Positions 1-9,159 of a stretch of DNA of 64,000 nt are shown here, in pieces. The notes under the pieces were generated by a model. That model saw nothing but the letters and a program-made list of their open reading frames with translations, was not told the origin of the DNA and did no database searches. The DNA is from Methylobacterium sp. B4 (GTDB lineage Bacteria; Pseudomonadota; Alphaproteobacteria; Rhizobiales; Beijerinckiaceae). The stretch is taken from the NCBI RefSeq assembly GCF_003201865.1, contig NZ_QJJJ01000008.1, forward strand, positions 62,001 through 126,000, written 5' to 3'. Position numbers and translations under genes: made by a program. Within the stretch, counting starts at the first letter, position 1. Each line of letters starts with the position of its first letter.

Positions 1-7
1 TCACGCG

Positions 8-30
8 AAAAGGCCGCCTCGGCGGCGGCC
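8..30 (-). terminator. Intrinsic terminator of the first chemoreceptor gene
   Basis: A 7-bp GC stem (12-18 paired with 24-30, 5-nt loop) is followed on the minus strand by four T residues (the A run at 8-11). It starts 26 nt beyond the stop codon of the minus-strand chemoreceptor gene, a textbook rho-independent arrangement. Confidence 0.75.
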
Positions 31-55
31 CTCCTCGTCGTCGCCCGCCCCGCGC

Positions 56-1738
56 TCAGGCGGCGCGCACGCCCGCCAGGAAGCGCTGCACCTCGGCGCC
101 GAGATGCTCGGACTGGCGCGACAGCTCGGAGGCCGAGGCGAGCACCTGGGAGGCGGCCGCGCCGGTCTCCTCGGAGGCCCGCGCCACGCCCGCGATGTTG
201 CCCGTCACCTCGGAGGTGCCCGTCGAGGCCTGGGCCACGTTGCGCACGATCTCCTGGGTGGCCGCACCCTGCTCCTCCACGGCGGCCGCGATCGTGGCCG
301 CCACCCCGTTGATCTCGCGGACCCGGGCCATGATCGAGCCGATCGCGCCCACCGCCTCGCCGGTCGCGCCCTGGATCTGGGCGATCTGGTCGGAGATTTC
401 ACCGGTGGCACGCGCCGTCTGGCTCGCCAGTTCCTTCACCTCGGCGGCGACGACGGCAAAGCCCCGTCCGGCCTCGCCCGCCCGCGCGGCCTCGATGGTG
501 GCGTTGAGCGCCAGCAGGTTGGTCTGGTTCGCGATGTTCGAGATCAGGCCGACCACGTCGCCGATCCGGCTCACCGCGCCGTTGAGGTCCTGCACCAGCC
601 GAGCGGTCTGGTCCGCCTCGCCGACGGCCCGCTGCGCCAGGTCCGACGAGCCCAGGACCTGCCGTCCGATCTCCTGCACGGAGACCCCGAGTTCCTCGGC
701 CGCCGCGGCCACGGTGTTGACGTTGGTGGCGGCCTCCTCGGCCGCGGCGGCCACGGCGGTCGATTGCGAGGCCGTCTGCGAGGCCGTCGCCGTCATGGTC
801 TGCGCGGTCGCCTGCAATTGCGTGGCGGAGGCCGACACCGTGCCGACGATGCCGCCGACCGCCTGCTCGAAGGCGTCGGCCATCTGGCGCATGCCGGCCT
901 TGCGCTGCTCCTCGGCCGAGGCCCGCGCCTGCACGGTCTCCTCCTCCAGCCGCCGGGCCTGGATCATGTTCTCCTTGAAGACCTGGACCGCCTCCGCCAT
1001 CGCGCCGACCTCGTCGCGCCGGCCGATGGCGGAGGCGGTCCCGGTGTCGCCGGCCGCGAGCCGGCGCATGGCCGCCGTCATGCGCTCGAGCGGGCGGCTG
1101 ATCGTCAGGACCAGCATCGCCACCGCGGCGGCGGCCAGGATCGCGGCGAAGGCGAGAAAGCCCACGATCTGCTGGCGGGCCCGCTCGTGGGCGGCCTGCG
1201 CCTCGGCGCCGCTCGCGCTCGCGGCGGCGACCTCGACCTCCGCCAGCTTGCTCAGCGTCGCCGTGATGCCCCGGATCGCGTCCGACATCACCGTGTTGAA
1301 GTGCTCCTGTGCGGCGGCGGCATCGCCGCGCTCGGCCTGGACGAAGCCCTCGGCCTGCTGCTCGAGATAGGCGGCCCACTGGCGCTCGAAGGTCTGGAAG
1401 AGGTCGCGTGCGGCGGGCGACTCGACGAGGCCGACATAGCGCGCCTGCGCGGCCCGCAGCTCGGCCTGCCGCTGCTGGATGGAGCCGAGGGCATCGGCCT
1501 TCTGCTGGGGCGTCTTGGCCGACAGGATCCGGCCGCCGTTGATCCGGATGCGCAGCGTCGCGGTCTGGATGTTTCCGAGCGCCTGCGTCGCGGGGAACCG
1601 CTGCGTGCGCAGTTCGGTGATCGTCCGGTTGATCGTCTCCATCTGGACATAGGCCAGCGCGGCGAGACCGCAGACGAGCGCGAGCATGATCGAGAAGCAA
1701 GCAATGAGCTTTGCTTTGAGAGAGAACGAACCCAGCAT
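56..1738 (-). CDS. Methyl-accepting chemotaxis protein (four-helix-bundle sensor)
   Basis: A 560-residue transmembrane chemoreceptor that would sense a periplasmic ligand and control CheA through CheW. Visible layout: transmembrane helix near residues 8-30, alpha-helical periplasmic domain to about 185, second transmembrane helix near 190-212, HAMP linker (P-type motif RPLERM), then a long cytoplasmic coiled coil. The signalling hairpin tip is clear ([18 protein letters not shown]). The ATG at 1738 is preferred over an upstream in-frame start because it places a short basic stretch directly before the first membrane helix. The signalling half is almost the same as that of the chemoreceptor at 3505-5184, while the sensor halves differ, so the two probably share the signalling array but not the ligand. 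The ligand is unknown. No CheR-binding pentapeptide is obvious. Confidence 0.93.
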   Translation of the reverse strand: MLGSFSLKAKLIACFSIMLALVCGLAALAYVQMETINRTITELRTQRFPATQALGNIQTATLRIRINGGRILSAKTPQQKADALGSIQQRQAELRAAQARYVGLVESPAARDLFQTFERQWAAYLEQQAEGFVQAERGDAAAAQEHFNTVMSDAIRGITATLSKLAEVEVAAASASGAEAQAAHERARQQIVGFLAFAAILAAAAVAMLVLTISRPLERMTAAMRRLAAGDTGTASAIGRRDEVGAMAEAVQVFKENMIQARRLEEETVQARASAEEQRKAGMRQMADAFEQAVGGIVGTVSASATQLQATAQTMTATASQTASQSTAVAAAAEEAATNVNTVAAAAEELGVSVQEIGRQVLGSSDLAQRAVGEADQTARLVQDLNGAVSRIGDVVGLISNIANQTNLLALNATIEAARAGEAGRGFAVVAAEVKELASQTARATGEISDQIAQIQGATGEAVGAIGSIMARVREINGVAATIAAAVEEQGAATQEIVRNVAQASTGTSEVTGNIAGVARASEETGAAASQVLASASELSRQSEHLGAEVQRFLAGVRAA

Positions 1739-1967
1739 TATAGTGATACCCTCAGAGCACGACTGAAAATGCGCGCGCTGACTATGCAATATAACTGTAA
1801 TTTTAGAATCCTAGGTTAATCTTTCGTAGTCCGATCGAGCGAATGCCGCGCGCTGTAACACCGCGCTCGCCGCGACACGCTTCGGATGGGCGCCTCTTTC
1901 GCCGTGCGAGATCCCACGACGTCGATCGTCGACGGGATTTCCAGGTGATCGCGCGCGACCGCGGCCC

Positions 1968-2645
1968 TCAGGCCGGCCCGTCCGCGTGAGGCCTGAGGCG
2001 GGCGTCCCACCCCAGCATCGCGAGGGCGGCCACCGCCTCCAGCTCGGCGCGCCCGACGCCGTCGCGGGCCAGGATCGACATGCCGCTCTGAACGGTCTGG
2101 GCGAAGCGGGCCAGCGCCCGCAGATCGGTCGAGGCCGGAATCTCCCCCTCCGCCACGGCGCGGGCGAGGCGCGCTTCGAGGCGCTCCAAGGTCACGGCGC
2201 GCGCCGCGCGCATCCGCTCGCCGAGATCCGCGTGGCCCGCGCCGCCGACGGAGAAGAGCGTCACCATGCAGCCGAGGGGCTGGTCGCCGAGCGATCCCGT
2301 GAGGGCGGCGGCCGAGTCGAGGAGGTAGGTCGAGACCGCCTCGCGCGCGGTCCCCGCGGCCCCGAATCCCCCCCAGACCGAGGCCTCGTAGCGCTCGGAG
2401 TAGTGGCGCAGGGCCTCCAGATAGAGCGCCTCCTTCGAGCCGAAGGCCGCGTAGAGGCTCGGCGAGCCGATCCCCATGGCCTGCGTGAGGTCGGCGATCG
2501 AGGTCGCCTCGTAGCCCTTCAGCCAGAACAGCCGCGTCGCATGCGCCAGGGCTGCCTCGCGGTCGAAGGCGCGCGGCCGCCCGCGGCTGCGCGCTGCTTC
2601 CCCGGGGTCGCTCTCGGCCTCCGGTCTGCGTCCCGATTTCTGCAT
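1968..2645 (-). CDS. TetR/AcrR family transcriptional regulator
   Basis: A 225-residue one-component repressor. A basic N-terminus leads into a TetR-type helix-turn-helix domain (motif [16 protein letters not shown], then [19 protein letters not shown], roughly residues 35-80), followed by a helical ligand-binding/dimerisation domain. It is transcribed divergently from the SDR gene at 2727, the standard layout for a TetR protein that controls its neighbour. The chosen ATG at 2645 gives a typical N-terminus; a GTG at 2684 with a closer purine-rich site is possible and would add 13 residues. A palindrome in the shared intergenic region is its likely operator. The inducer is unknown; the family often answers to electrophiles or hydrophobic compounds. 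Confidence 0.88.
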   Translation of the reverse strand: MQKSGRRPEAESDPGEAARSRGRPRAFDREAALAHATRLFWLKGYEATSIADLTQAMGIGSPSLYAAFGSKEALYLEALRHYSERYEASVWGGFGAAGTAREAVSTYLLDSAAALTGSLGDQPLGCMVTLFSVGGAGHADLGERMRAARAVTLERLEARLARAVAEGEIPASTDLRALARFAQTVQSGMSILARDGVGRAELEAVAALAMLGWDARLRPHADGPA

Positions 2646-2697
2646 CGATCGATATATAATCTCCTTGACCGCTCCCACCAACACGCCTAGCCATTTC

Positions 2698-2713
2698 TGT
2701 GTCGATCGTTACA
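2698..2713. promoter_or_regulatory. Probable TetR operator upstream of the SDR gene
   Basis: The 16-bp interrupted palindrome TGTGTCGATCGTTACA has matching TGT/ACA ends and a perfect CGATCG core (6 of 8 positions symmetric per half). It lies 14 bp before the SDR start codon, between tetR and the SDR gene. A possible -35 (TTGACC, 2665-2670) and weak -10 (TAGCCA, 2688-2693) would put the transcription start at or near the palindrome, so bound TetR would block transcription. This is inference from symmetry and position. Confidence 0.5.
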
Positions 2714-2726
2714 AAAAGGACGGACC

Positions 2727-3467
2727 ATGCAGGATCTGGCTGGCAAGCGCGCCCTGGTCACGGGTGCCTCGCGCGGCATCGGCGCCGCCATCGCGCTGGG
2801 GCTGGCGGAGCGGGGGGCGGATGTGGCGATCACCTACGAGCGGTCGGCCGACCGCGCGGCCGAGGTCGTGCGGAGCATCGAGGGGAGGGGCCGGCGCGGG
2901 CTCGCGATCCAGGCCGACAGCGCCGACGCGGCGGCGGTGTCGCGCTCCGTGGCGGAGGCGGTCGACGGGCTCGGCGGCCTCGACATCCTCGTCAACAATG
3001 CCGGCATCGCCCGGGGCGGCACCGTCGAGAGCATGAGCCTGTCCGACATCGACGCGCTGCTGAACGTCAACGTGCGCTCGGTCGTGCTGGCCTCGCAGGC
3101 GGCCATCCCGCATCTCGGGGCGGGCGGCCGCATCGTCTCGATCGGCTCGTGCCTCGCCGAGCGCGTGCCCTTTCCGGGCGTGACGGTCTATTCGATGACG
3201 AAATCCGCGCTGCTCGCCTTCACCCGGGGGCTTGCCCGCGAACTCGGCCCCCGCGACATCACCGTGAATCTCGTCCAGCCGGGCGGGACCGACACCGACA
3301 TGAACCCGGCCGAGGGCGCGCAGGCCGACGGCATCCGCAGCCTGACGGCGCTCGGCCGCTACGGCACGCCCGACGACGTGGCCGCGGCGGTCGCCTTCCT
3401 CATCAGCCCCGCGGCGCGGCAGATCTCCGGCTCCGTCGTCACGGTCGATGGCGGCCTGAACGCCTGA
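2727..3467 (+). CDS. Short-chain dehydrogenase/reductase (FabG-like)
   Basis: A 246-residue classical SDR, an NAD(P)-dependent oxidoreductase. The cofactor motif TGASRGIG is at 12-19, NNAG at 90-93, and the catalytic YSMTK has Tyr155 and Lys159 with Ser141 in the serine position. The C-terminal GGLNA-type end is typical of 3-oxoacyl-ACP-reductase-like members. An AAGGA ribosome site precedes the ATG. It is divergent from the TetR gene and probably repressed by it, which suggests an inducible, accessory reductase rather than the housekeeping FabG of fatty acid synthesis. The substrate cannot be deduced. Confidence 0.92.
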   Translation: MQDLAGKRALVTGASRGIGAAIALGLAERGADVAITYERSADRAAEVVRSIEGRGRRGLAIQADSADAAAVSRSVAEAVDGLGGLDILVNNAGIARGGTVESMSLSDIDALLNVNVRSVVLASQAAIPHLGAGGRIVSIGSCLAERVPFPGVTVYSMTKSALLAFTRGLARELGPRDITVNLVQPGGTDTDMNPAEGAQADGIRSLTALGRYGTPDDVAAAVAFLISPAARQISGSVVTVDGGLNA

Positions 3468-3472
3468 GCGGA

Positions 3473-3498
3473 GCGGCGCCCCCCTCAAGGGGCGCCGC
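3473..3498. terminator. Shared hairpin between convergent SDR and chemoreceptor genes
   Basis: A 10-bp perfect GC stem (3473-3482 with 3489-3498) and 6-nt loop lie between the stop codons of the two convergent genes. There is no clear T tract on either side, so it is terminator-like rather than a classic intrinsic terminator. Confidence 0.5.
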
Positions 3499-3504
3499 CG
3501 CGCC

Positions 3505-5184
3505 TCACGCCGCGCGCACGGTGTCGAGGAAGCGCTGCACCTCGGCGGAGAGGTGCTCGGACTGGCGCGACAGCTCGGAGGCGGAAGCCAGCACCTGCGT
3601 GGCCGCCGCGCCGGTATCCTCCGAGGCCTGGGCCAGCCCGGTCATGTTCTGCGTGACCTCGCCCGTGCCGGTGGCGGCCTGGGAGACGTTGCGCACGATC
3701 TCCTGGGTGGCCGCGCCCTGCTCCTCCACCGCCGCGGCGATGGAGGCGGCCACGGCGTTGATCTCGCGGATGCGCAGGGTGATCGAGCCGATGGCGCTCA
3801 CCGCCTGCCCCGTCACCCCCTGGATGCGGCCGATATGCCGGCCGATCTCCTCGGTGGCCCGGGCGGTCTGGGAGGCGAGTTCCTTGACCTCCGAGGCGAC
3901 CACCGCGAAGCCGCGCCCCGCCTCGCCCGCGCGGGCCGCCTCGATGGTGGCGTTGAGCGCCAGGAGGTTGGTCTGGCCCGCGATGGTCGAGATCAGGCCG
4001 ACGACGTCGCCGATCGTCACCACCGCCTGCGACAGCTCCTCGACCAGATGCGCCGTCTGGTCCGCCTCGCCCACGGCCGCCTGGGCCAGCCCGGCCGAGC
4101 CGGCGACCTGACGGCTGATCTCCGAGACGGAGACGCCGAGTTCCTCGGCCGCCGCGGCCACGGTGTTGACGTTGGAGGCGGCCTCCTCGGCGGCGGCGGC
4201 CACGGCGGTGGATTGCGAGGCCGTCTCGCCCGCGGTGGAGGTCATCTGCTGGGCAGTCGCCTGCAATTGCGTGGCCGAGGCGGAGACGCTGCCGACGATG
4301 CCGCCCACGGCCGCCTCGAAGCGGTCGGCCATCTGGCGCATGCCGGCCTTGCGCTGCTCCTCGGCCGAGGCGCGAGCCTGCGCGGTCTCATCCTCCAGGG
4401 CGCGGGTGCGGATCAGATTGTCCTTGAAGACCTGCACGGCCGCCGCCATCGCGCCGAGCTCGTCGCGCCGCCCGGTGCCGGGAACGACGATGCCGGTCTG
4501 GCCGGTCGCGAGCGTGTTCATCGCAGCCGTCATCGCCTGCAGCGGGCGCGCGATCCGGAAGAAGCTGAAGGCCAGGGCGCCGATGGCGGCCAGACCCACG
4601 AGCACGAGGGCGAGCCAGGTGACGCCGCGCGCCCAGGCGCTGGCCGCCTCGGCCGCGGCGGCGGCCTCGAGCGCGCCCTTTCGGTTCAGCTCGGCATCCT
4701 GGTTCAGGATGGCGCCGGCGCTCGTGAAGTTGTCGCGCACCTCCGTCTGGAACAACTGGCGGGCCTCCGGGGCGCGGCCCTGCTCGACGAGGTTCGCCAC
4801 CCGGTCGAACAGGCCGGTATTCGCCGTCCACTTCTCCCGGAAGGCCGTGAGGAGCGCGCGCTCCTCGGCGGAGCTGACCAGGGGCTCGTAGCGCCGCATC
4901 TGGTCCTGCATCCGGGCGATCACCGCATCGATCTGCCGGCGCGCCGCGACCCGCTCCGCGTCGCTCTCGCTCAGGAGGAAGCCGAGGCGGGCGGTCCGCA
5001 CGTCCGAGAAGGTGGCCTGCATCTGCCGGACGAGATCGAGCGAGGGCATCCAGTTCGTCGTGATGTCGGAGACCTTCGTCTCGACGGCCGCATTACTCGT
5101 GAGGCCGGAAACGCCCTGCCCGACCGACAGGATGGCCATTACTCCGAACAGGCCGGTGAGGGCGACTTTGATGGACGCGCGCAT
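3505..5184 (-). CDS. Methyl-accepting chemotaxis protein (second copy)
   Basis: A 559-residue chemoreceptor of the same class as that at 56-1738: membrane helix near residues 5-28, helical four-helix-bundle sensor to about 185, second membrane helix near 188-210, HAMP linker (RPLQAM), and a cytoplasmic signalling coil with the tip [18 protein letters not shown]. From about residue 250 onwards it matches the first chemoreceptor nearly word for word, whereas the sensor halves diverge. This points to duplication followed by sensor divergence, or to continued gene conversion over the signalling half. The ligand is unknown. Confidence 0.93.
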   Translation of the reverse strand: MRASIKVALTGLFGVMAILSVGQGVSGLTSNAAVETKVSDITTNWMPSLDLVRQMQATFSDVRTARLGFLLSESDAERVAARRQIDAVIARMQDQMRRYEPLVSSAEERALLTAFREKWTANTGLFDRVANLVEQGRAPEARQLFQTEVRDNFTSAGAILNQDAELNRKGALEAAAAAEAASAWARGVTWLALVLVGLAAIGALAFSFFRIARPLQAMTAAMNTLATGQTGIVVPGTGRRDELGAMAAAVQVFKDNLIRTRALEDETAQARASAEEQRKAGMRQMADRFEAAVGGIVGSVSASATQLQATAQQMTSTAGETASQSTAVAAAAEEAASNVNTVAAAAEELGVSVSEISRQVAGSAGLAQAAVGEADQTAHLVEELSQAVVTIGDVVGLISTIAGQTNLLALNATIEAARAGEAGRGFAVVASEVKELASQTARATEEIGRHIGRIQGVTGQAVSAIGSITLRIREINAVAASIAAAVEEQGAATQEIVRNVSQAATGTGEVTQNMTGLAQASEDTGAAATQVLASASELSRQSEHLSAEVQRFLDTVRAA

Positions 5185-5747
5185 GGAACAACCCCGAGCC
5201 GCCTTGAGCCGGCGGACTGTCGGATGGACTAACAGATGATCGTTTTTCGAAACTTAATCCGCCCGCGGACCGTGCGCGAAAAGCCTAATCGCGCGGTCCG
5301 ATGCTGCGTATTCGCGAAAACTCGTGCGCGAAGACGCGCGGCAGACCTCGAGGCGGCCGGGCTGTCTTGCATCCATCGGCGACGTTCCTGACACGTCACC
5401 GATCGCGATGCGGAGGTTTGCGCTGTCGTTCGATCCGAACCGGACGATCTCAAGTCGTCCCGACGCGGGCGCGGGCAGGACATCTGCCTATCCGCGATCC
5501 CGGCGCGGGGCGCCGTTCGGGCCGGCGGTGCGCCTGCCTTGCGCAGGGCCGACGAAGAGCGGGGGAAAACCTCCCATGCCCCCACCGGGTTGGTCTTTGC
5601 GCGCGCTTTCGTGCTAAAGCCTTCGGAAATCCCTGACGGTCCTGCTCGGGGTTTTCTGCCGTTCCGCACTCGCTTGACTGCCGCGTCGGGACGCCGCGCG
5701 CCGCCGCGGGACCTCGTGCGGCGCGATCCTCATCGAAAGATTTTTCC
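5185..5747. other. Intergenic region with no convincing gene
   Basis: About 560 bp upstream of both the minus-strand chemoreceptor and the plus-strand 77-residue gene. Open frames here are Arg/Ser/Pro-rich and lack ribosome sites. It must hold the divergent promoters, but no clear promoter or operator could be assigned. Confidence 0.5.
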
Positions 5748-5981
5748 ATGAGCGACGACATCGACGCCAAGACCCGGGCCGCGGAGCGCGCGGAGCGGGC
5801 CGAACGCATGGCTCGTGAGGGTCAGCAGGCGATGGCCGAGCATCTGGCCGCCGTCAAAGCCGTGGACGAGCGCACCGTGCGCCTGCGGGCCCTGCGCCTC
5901 GCCAAGGAGGCCGAGGAGGCCGCCGAGAAGGCCGCCAACCCGCCCGCGCCCAAGCGCAGCCGCAAGAAGGCGACGGTCTGA
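5748..5981 (+). CDS. Small charged helical protein of unknown function
   Basis: A 77-residue protein, almost wholly helical in composition (Ala, Glu, Arg, Lys), with repeated AERAERAERM-type heptads suggesting a coiled coil and a basic Lys/Arg tail (KRSRKK near the C-terminus) that could contact nucleic acid. There is no signal peptide. The ribosome site is weak. It is followed 5 bp later by the DUF4415/BrnA-like gene, so the two are probably one transcription unit. It does not look like a BrnT toxin. The function is unknown. Confidence 0.6.
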   Translation: MSDDIDAKTRAAERAERAERMAREGQQAMAEHLAAVKAVDERTVRLRALRLAKEAEEAAEKAANPPAPKRSRKKATV

Positions 5982-5986
5982 CCGCG

Positions 5987-6232
5987 ATGGCCATCGACCG
6001 CACCCGCCGTCCGAGCGACCCGCGTCAGGCGGCCGAAGCCGCCTTCCGGGCGGTGACCACGAAGAAGGCCCCCGAGGCCGCGCCGGTCGCGCCGCGGGCC
6101 CCGCTCGTTCCCGGCGCCCGCGAGACCGTCTCGCTGCGCATCGACCGGGCCGTGCTGGAGCATTTCCAGAAGGACGGCCCCGGCTGGCAGGACCGGATCA
6201 ACGCCGCGCTCAAGGCCGCGGCGGGGCTCTGA
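5987..6232 (+). CDS. BrnA/DUF4415-type antitoxin-like protein without a toxin
   Basis: An 81-residue protein. The disordered, proline-rich N-terminal half is followed by a C-terminal block (VSLRIDRAVLEHF, then GPGWQDRINAAL) that matches the ribbon-helix-helix DNA-binding domain of BrnA/DUF4415 antitoxins. In the known systems BrnT, a small RelE-fold RNase, is encoded just upstream; here the upstream neighbour is a helical charged protein with no BrnT features. It may be an orphan antitoxin, a stand-alone regulator, or part of an uncharacterised pair with its neighbour. The family call is from motif resemblance. Confidence 0.65.
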   Translation: MAIDRTRRPSDPRQAAEAAFRAVTTKKAPEAAPVAPRAPLVPGARETVSLRIDRAVLEHFQKDGPGWQDRINAALKAAAGL

Positions 6233-6337
6233 GCCGCCGATCGAAGACGCCGACCCGGGCCGGACCCGAGATGCGCGCGCGATGAGAGGGCCTTCGCCTC
6301 CGCCATGTCTCGTCCCTGCTCGGCGGGAAGGGGTGCC

Positions 6338-7063
6338 GTGAGCGGAACCGCCGACCTGCTCGCCGGCGCCCTCGGCCTCAGCCCCGACGAGACCACGGCC
6401 CTTCTCCTTTCCCTGCGGATCGCCGCCGTGGCGACGCTGGCGAGCCTGCCGCCCGGCCTCCTCGTGGCCTGGCTGCTGGCGCGGCGGCGCTTTCCCGGAC
6501 ACGCCCTGATCGACGGGCTCGTGCACCTGCCGCTGATCCTGCCGCCGGTGGTGACGGGCTACCTGCTGCTCCTCGCCTTCGGCCGGCGCGGCCTGTTCGG
6601 GGCGTGGCTCGCCGAGATCGGCATCGTGTTCTCGTTCCGCTGGACCGGCGCGGCGCTCGCCTGCGCGGTGATGGGCTTCCCGCTGATGGTGCGGGCGATG
6701 CGCCTGTCGATCGAAGCGGTCGACCGCCGGCTGGAGCAGGCAGCGGAAACCCTGGGCGCGCCCCCGCCGCTGGTCTTCCTCGCCGTCACCCTGCCGCTGA
6801 GCCTGCCCGGGATTCTCGCGGGCGCGGTGCTCGCCTTCGCCAAGGCGATGGGCGAGTTCGGCGCGACGATCACCTTCGTCTCCAACATCCCCGGCGAGAC
6901 CCAGACCCTGCCCTCGGCGATCTACACGCTGACCCAGGTGCCGGGCGGGGAGGCGGGGGCCCTGCGCCTCACCCTCATCTCGGTCGCGGTCTCGATGCTG
7001 GCGCTCCTCGCCTCCGAAGCGCTGGCCCGGCGCATGAGCCGGCGGATCGGGGCGGAGAGGTGA
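6338..7063 (+). CDS. modB: Molybdate ABC transporter permease ModB
   Basis: An inner-membrane permease of about 241 residues with five to six hydrophobic helices. The ABC-permease EAA loop, which docks on the ATPase, is visible (EQAAETLGAPPPLVF, then LPLSLPGI), followed by the GEFGAT signature typical of ModB/CysT permeases. The GTG at 6338, preceded by a purine-rich GGGAAGGGG, is preferred; an ATG at 6305 would add 11 residues not typical of the family. modC lies 850 bp downstream on the same strand, with an opposed GST gene in between. No modA periplasmic binding protein is found in the window. Confidence 0.85.
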   Translation: MSGTADLLAGALGLSPDETTALLLSLRIAAVATLASLPPGLLVAWLLARRRFPGHALIDGLVHLPLILPPVVTGYLLLLAFGRRGLFGAWLAEIGIVFSFRWTGAALACAVMGFPLMVRAMRLSIEAVDRRLEQAAETLGAPPPLVFLAVTLPLSLPGILAGAVLAFAKAMGEFGATITFVSNIPGETQTLPSAIYTLTQVPGGEAGALRLTLISVAVSMLALLASEALARRMSRRIGAER

Positions 7064-7109
7064 GGGGAGCCGGGGCGCTCCTGCCTCCCCGTCTCGGGCG
7101 CAGGCCTTC

Positions 7110-7766
7110 TCACGCGTAGGCGTAAGGCCCGCCCCGCTCCAGCGCCCGCCCGTAGGCGGGTCGGGCGTGGATGCGGGCGAGCCAGTCCTTGAGGTGGGGA
7201 CCGGCGCCGGTGCCGCGGGCGGAAAAGGCTTCGAGAGGAAAGCTCATCATGATGTCGGCGGCGGTGAAGTCCGCTCCGCAGAAATACGGGCGCCCGGCCA
7301 GCTCCGCCTCCCAATACGCGGCGTGGCGGCGCAATTCCGGATCGACGAAGCCGGCCGTGACCCGGGCGGCGATGGCGCGCACCAGGGGGCGCAGCAGGGC
7401 GGGGCTGCCGGGCGCGAGCCGCGAGAACACCAGCTTCAGCAGCAGCGGCGGCATGGCCGAGCCCTCGGCGTAGTGCAGGAAGTAGGTGTAGCGCAGGGCC
7501 TCCGGCGTGTCCGGCGGCGGCACCAGGGCGCCGCCCACCCGCGCCGTGAGGAATTCCACGATGGCGCCGGTCTCGGCGATCACCTGCCCGTCCGCCTCGA
7601 CGACCGGCGACTTGCCCAGCGGATGCACGGCCCTGAGTTCGCGCGGCGCCAGCATCGTGTCGGGGTCGCGGTCGTAGCGCTTCACCGTATAGGCGAGCCC
7701 CAGCTCTTCGAGGAGCCACAGCACCCGCTGCGAGCGGCTGTTCTCCAGATGGTGGACGGTGATCAT
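7110..7766 (-). CDS. Glutathione S-transferase
   Basis: A 218-residue cytosolic GST. The N-terminal thioredoxin-like domain has the motif NSRSQRVLWLLEELGL (residues 9-24) with the usual Ser/Arg region for glutathione thiol activation, the cis-Pro region KSPVV and the glutathione-binding ETGAIVEFL. The C-terminal half is all-helical with the N-capping FTAADIMM motif. An AAGGGAG ribosome site precedes the ATG. It lies antisense between modB and modC, interrupting what is usually an operon. Its substrate is unknown; it resembles general detoxification GSTs. Confidence 0.9.
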   Translation of the reverse strand: MITVHHLENSRSQRVLWLLEELGLAYTVKRYDRDPDTMLAPRELRAVHPLGKSPVVEADGQVIAETGAIVEFLTARVGGALVPPPDTPEALRYTYFLHYAEGSAMPPLLLKLVFSRLAPGSPALLRPLVRAIAARVTAGFVDPELRRHAAYWEAELAGRPYFCGADFTAADIMMSFPLEAFSARGTGAGPHLKDWLARIHARPAYGRALERGGPYAYA

Positions 7767-7911
7767 CGGGACTCCCTTGCGGCCTCGCGCCGACAACGCG
7801 GCGGGCGGCGCATCGGGCCCGCGACTTGTGTCCGCCTCGGCTTTTCTGCCAAGCCGGCCCCCGCAAGCCGCCTCGCCCCTCGAACGGACGAGCCTCCCGG
7901 ACCGACGCGCC

Positions 7912-9015
7912 ATGACGATCGAGATCGACGTTTCGCTCCGCCGCGGCGCCTTCGCCCTGGAGGTCGCCTTCACGGCCGGGGCCGGGCTCACGGCCCTGTT
8001 CGGGCGCTCCGGCTCGGGCAAGACCACGGTGATCGACCTGATCGCCGGGCTCGCGCTACCCGAACGCGGGCGCATCGCGATCGCGGGCGCGGTGCTGCTC
8101 GACACGGAGCGCGGCATCCGCGTGCCGGTGCATCGGCGCCGGATCGGCTGCGTCTTCCAGGAGGCGCGGCTGATGCCCCATCTCAGCGTGCGCCAGAACC
8201 TGCGCTTCGGCCGCTTCTTCACGCGCGGAACGGGAGGGCCGGACCTCGACGCGGTGGCCGATCTCCTCGGCATCGCCCCGCTCATGGAGCGGCGCCCGGC
8301 CGGCCTCTCGGGGGGCGAGCGGCAGCGGGTGGCGATCGGCCGGGCTCTGCTGGCGCGCCCGCGCCTGCTTCTCATGGACGAGCCGCTCTCGGCGCTGGAC
8401 GAGGCCCGCAAGCGCGAGATCCTTCCCTATATCGAGCGGCTGCGCGACGAGGCGGGACTGCCCATCGTCTATGTCAGCCATTCCGTGGCGGAGGTGGCCC
8501 GTCTCGCCTCCACCGTGGTGGTGCTGGAGGGCGGGCGCGTCGCGGCGAGCGGCCCGGTCGACGCCGTGCTGCGCCGGCCCGAGCTGATCCCCGACGGGGC
8601 GGAAGCCGGCAGCGTGCTGGCGCTGCGCGTGGAGGGCCACGACCCGTCGGCCGGCCTGACCCGGCTCGCCGGCGGCGAGGGCGGCGCTCTGAGGCTCGAC
8701 GTGCCGCTCCTGGCCCTGCCGCCGGGCCGCCGGCTGAACCTGCGCATTCCCGCCCGCGACGTGCTGCTGGCCACCGAGCCGCCGCGGGCCTTGAGCGCGC
8801 GCAACGTCCTGGCCGGCCGGGTCGCGCGCCTCGCGGAGGAGGGGCCGGCCTGCCTCGTCGAGGTGGCCTGCGGCGAGGCGATCCTCGCCGCCCGCCTCAC
8901 CCGCGCCTCCGCACGCGATCTCGGGCTCGCGGTCGGCCGGCCGGTCTACGCCATCGTCAAGAGCGTCGCGCTGGATGCGGGCACCGCGGCCGGGGAGGGG
9001 CGGATCGAGATCTGA
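7912..9015 (+). CDS. modC: Molybdate ABC transporter ATP-binding protein ModC
   Basis: A 367-residue ATPase that would drive ModB. Walker A GRSGSGKTT is at 31-39, the signature LSGGERQ at 132-138, Walker B LLLMDEP at 152-158, and the H-loop is in VYVSHS. The C-terminal extension (about 290-360) looks like the MOP/TOBE molybdate-binding domain characteristic of ModC. The ATG at 7912 is used because the frame upstream of it is not protein-like. Two molybdenum hydroxylase systems are encoded at 46-55 kb, consistent with molybdate demand. Confidence 0.9.
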   Translation: MTIEIDVSLRRGAFALEVAFTAGAGLTALFGRSGSGKTTVIDLIAGLALPERGRIAIAGAVLLDTERGIRVPVHRRRIGCVFQEARLMPHLSVRQNLRFGRFFTRGTGGPDLDAVADLLGIAPLMERRPAGLSGGERQRVAIGRALLARPRLLLMDEPLSALDEARKREILPYIERLRDEAGLPIVYVSHSVAEVARLASTVVVLEGGRVAASGPVDAVLRRPELIPDGAEAGSVLALRVEGHDPSAGLTRLAGGEGGALRLDVPLLALPPGRRLNLRIPARDVLLATEPPRALSARNVLAGRVARLAEEGPACLVEVACGEAILAARLTRASARDLGLAVGRPVYAIVKSVALDAGTAAGEGRIEI

Positions 9016-9159
9016 GGACGGCCGGCCGGCGTCCTCCGGTGCAGCCGCGCCACGCCCGCGCCCGAAACGACGCGGCCGGGTCCGGCCCGCTCCGCTCCTC
9101 GCTTGACCTTTGTCCCGCGCGGCCCCGACGGTGGCGCCGAAACCGGACGGAACCCGGAC

